NCBI GenBank assembly: GCA_946480065.1
Contig: CAMLJA010000123.1
Span: 1 to 6,145, forward strand
Reading direction: 5' to 3'
DNA from: an uncultured Thermomonas sp.
GTDB lineage: Bacteria > Pseudomonadota > Gammaproteobacteria > Xanthomonadales > Xanthomonadaceae
Length of the DNA: 6,145 bases
The first letter of the stretch is position 1. Each line of letters starts with the position of its first letter. The position numbers and the translations under genes are program-made. This document shows positions 6,064 through 6,145 of this stretch, piece after piece. The notes under the pieces are model-generated. The model was given only the letters and a program-made list of their open reading frames with translations. It searched no databases and had not been told where the DNA came from.

Positions 6064-6145
6064 CGGCGCCCCGGCCGGCCGCGGCGCGGGCCAGGCGCCG
6101 GGGGATCAGGCACTCTGTCGCCCCGATCCGCCGCCGCGGCGGCCG

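Noticed and set aside
1..6145. CRISPR array, tRNA or rRNA, insertion sequence ends, prophage or defence genes
   Set aside because: I looked for spaced direct repeats, tRNA-like cloverleaf features, transposase motifs and composition breaks and saw none; codon use is uniform throughout.

Overview
The window is very GC-rich (roughly 70% or more by eye), and almost every third codon position is G or C. The class II dihydroorotase is of the gamma-proteobacterial type. The adaptor, lipoprotein and outer-membrane-style logic imply a Gram-negative cell. Together these suggest a high-GC gammaproteobacterium, probably of the Xanthomonadaceae/Lysobacteraceae (Lysobacter or Luteimonas-like). The genus is an inference, because no rRNA or lineage marker is present.

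Layout. On the + strand come the 3' end of an unrecognised gene (1-204) and then pyrC (285-1373), encoding dihydroorotase of pyrimidine biosynthesis. Everything after that is on the - strand. The two blocks converge tail to tail, with only 9 bases between the pyrC stop and the next stop. Read in its own direction, the - strand block is: a glutathione S-transferase family gene (6006-5344), a small proline/alanine-rich lipoprotein of unknown function (5260-4622), and a three-gene ABC transport operon (4560-1383). The operon order is periplasmic adaptor, FtsX-like permease, ATPase.

How the genes work together. The three transporter genes are tightly packed (3 bases between the adaptor stop and the permease start; an 8-base overlap between permease and ATPase). 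They supply the parts of an envelope ABC system: a membrane-anchored HlyD/MacA-type adaptor, a four-helix permease that probably dimerises, and a soluble ATPase. The ATPase and permease look more like LolD and LolC/E (the lipoprotein release machine) than like classical drug pumps, yet they are paired with an efflux-type adaptor. No outer-membrane channel gene is present and the substrate cannot be read from the sequence. The lipoprotein and the GST are co-directional with the operon but separated by gaps of 61 and 83 bases, so a shared transcript is possible but unproven.

No RNA gene, insertion sequence, CRISPR array, attachment site or origin is visible, and no gap between genes exceeds about 140 bases. 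The region looks like ordinary chromosomal backbone. I see no convincing new system. The points most worth a second look are the LolD-like engine coupled to an adaptor, the unrecognised lipoprotein, and the symmetrical sequences upstream of the GST gene.
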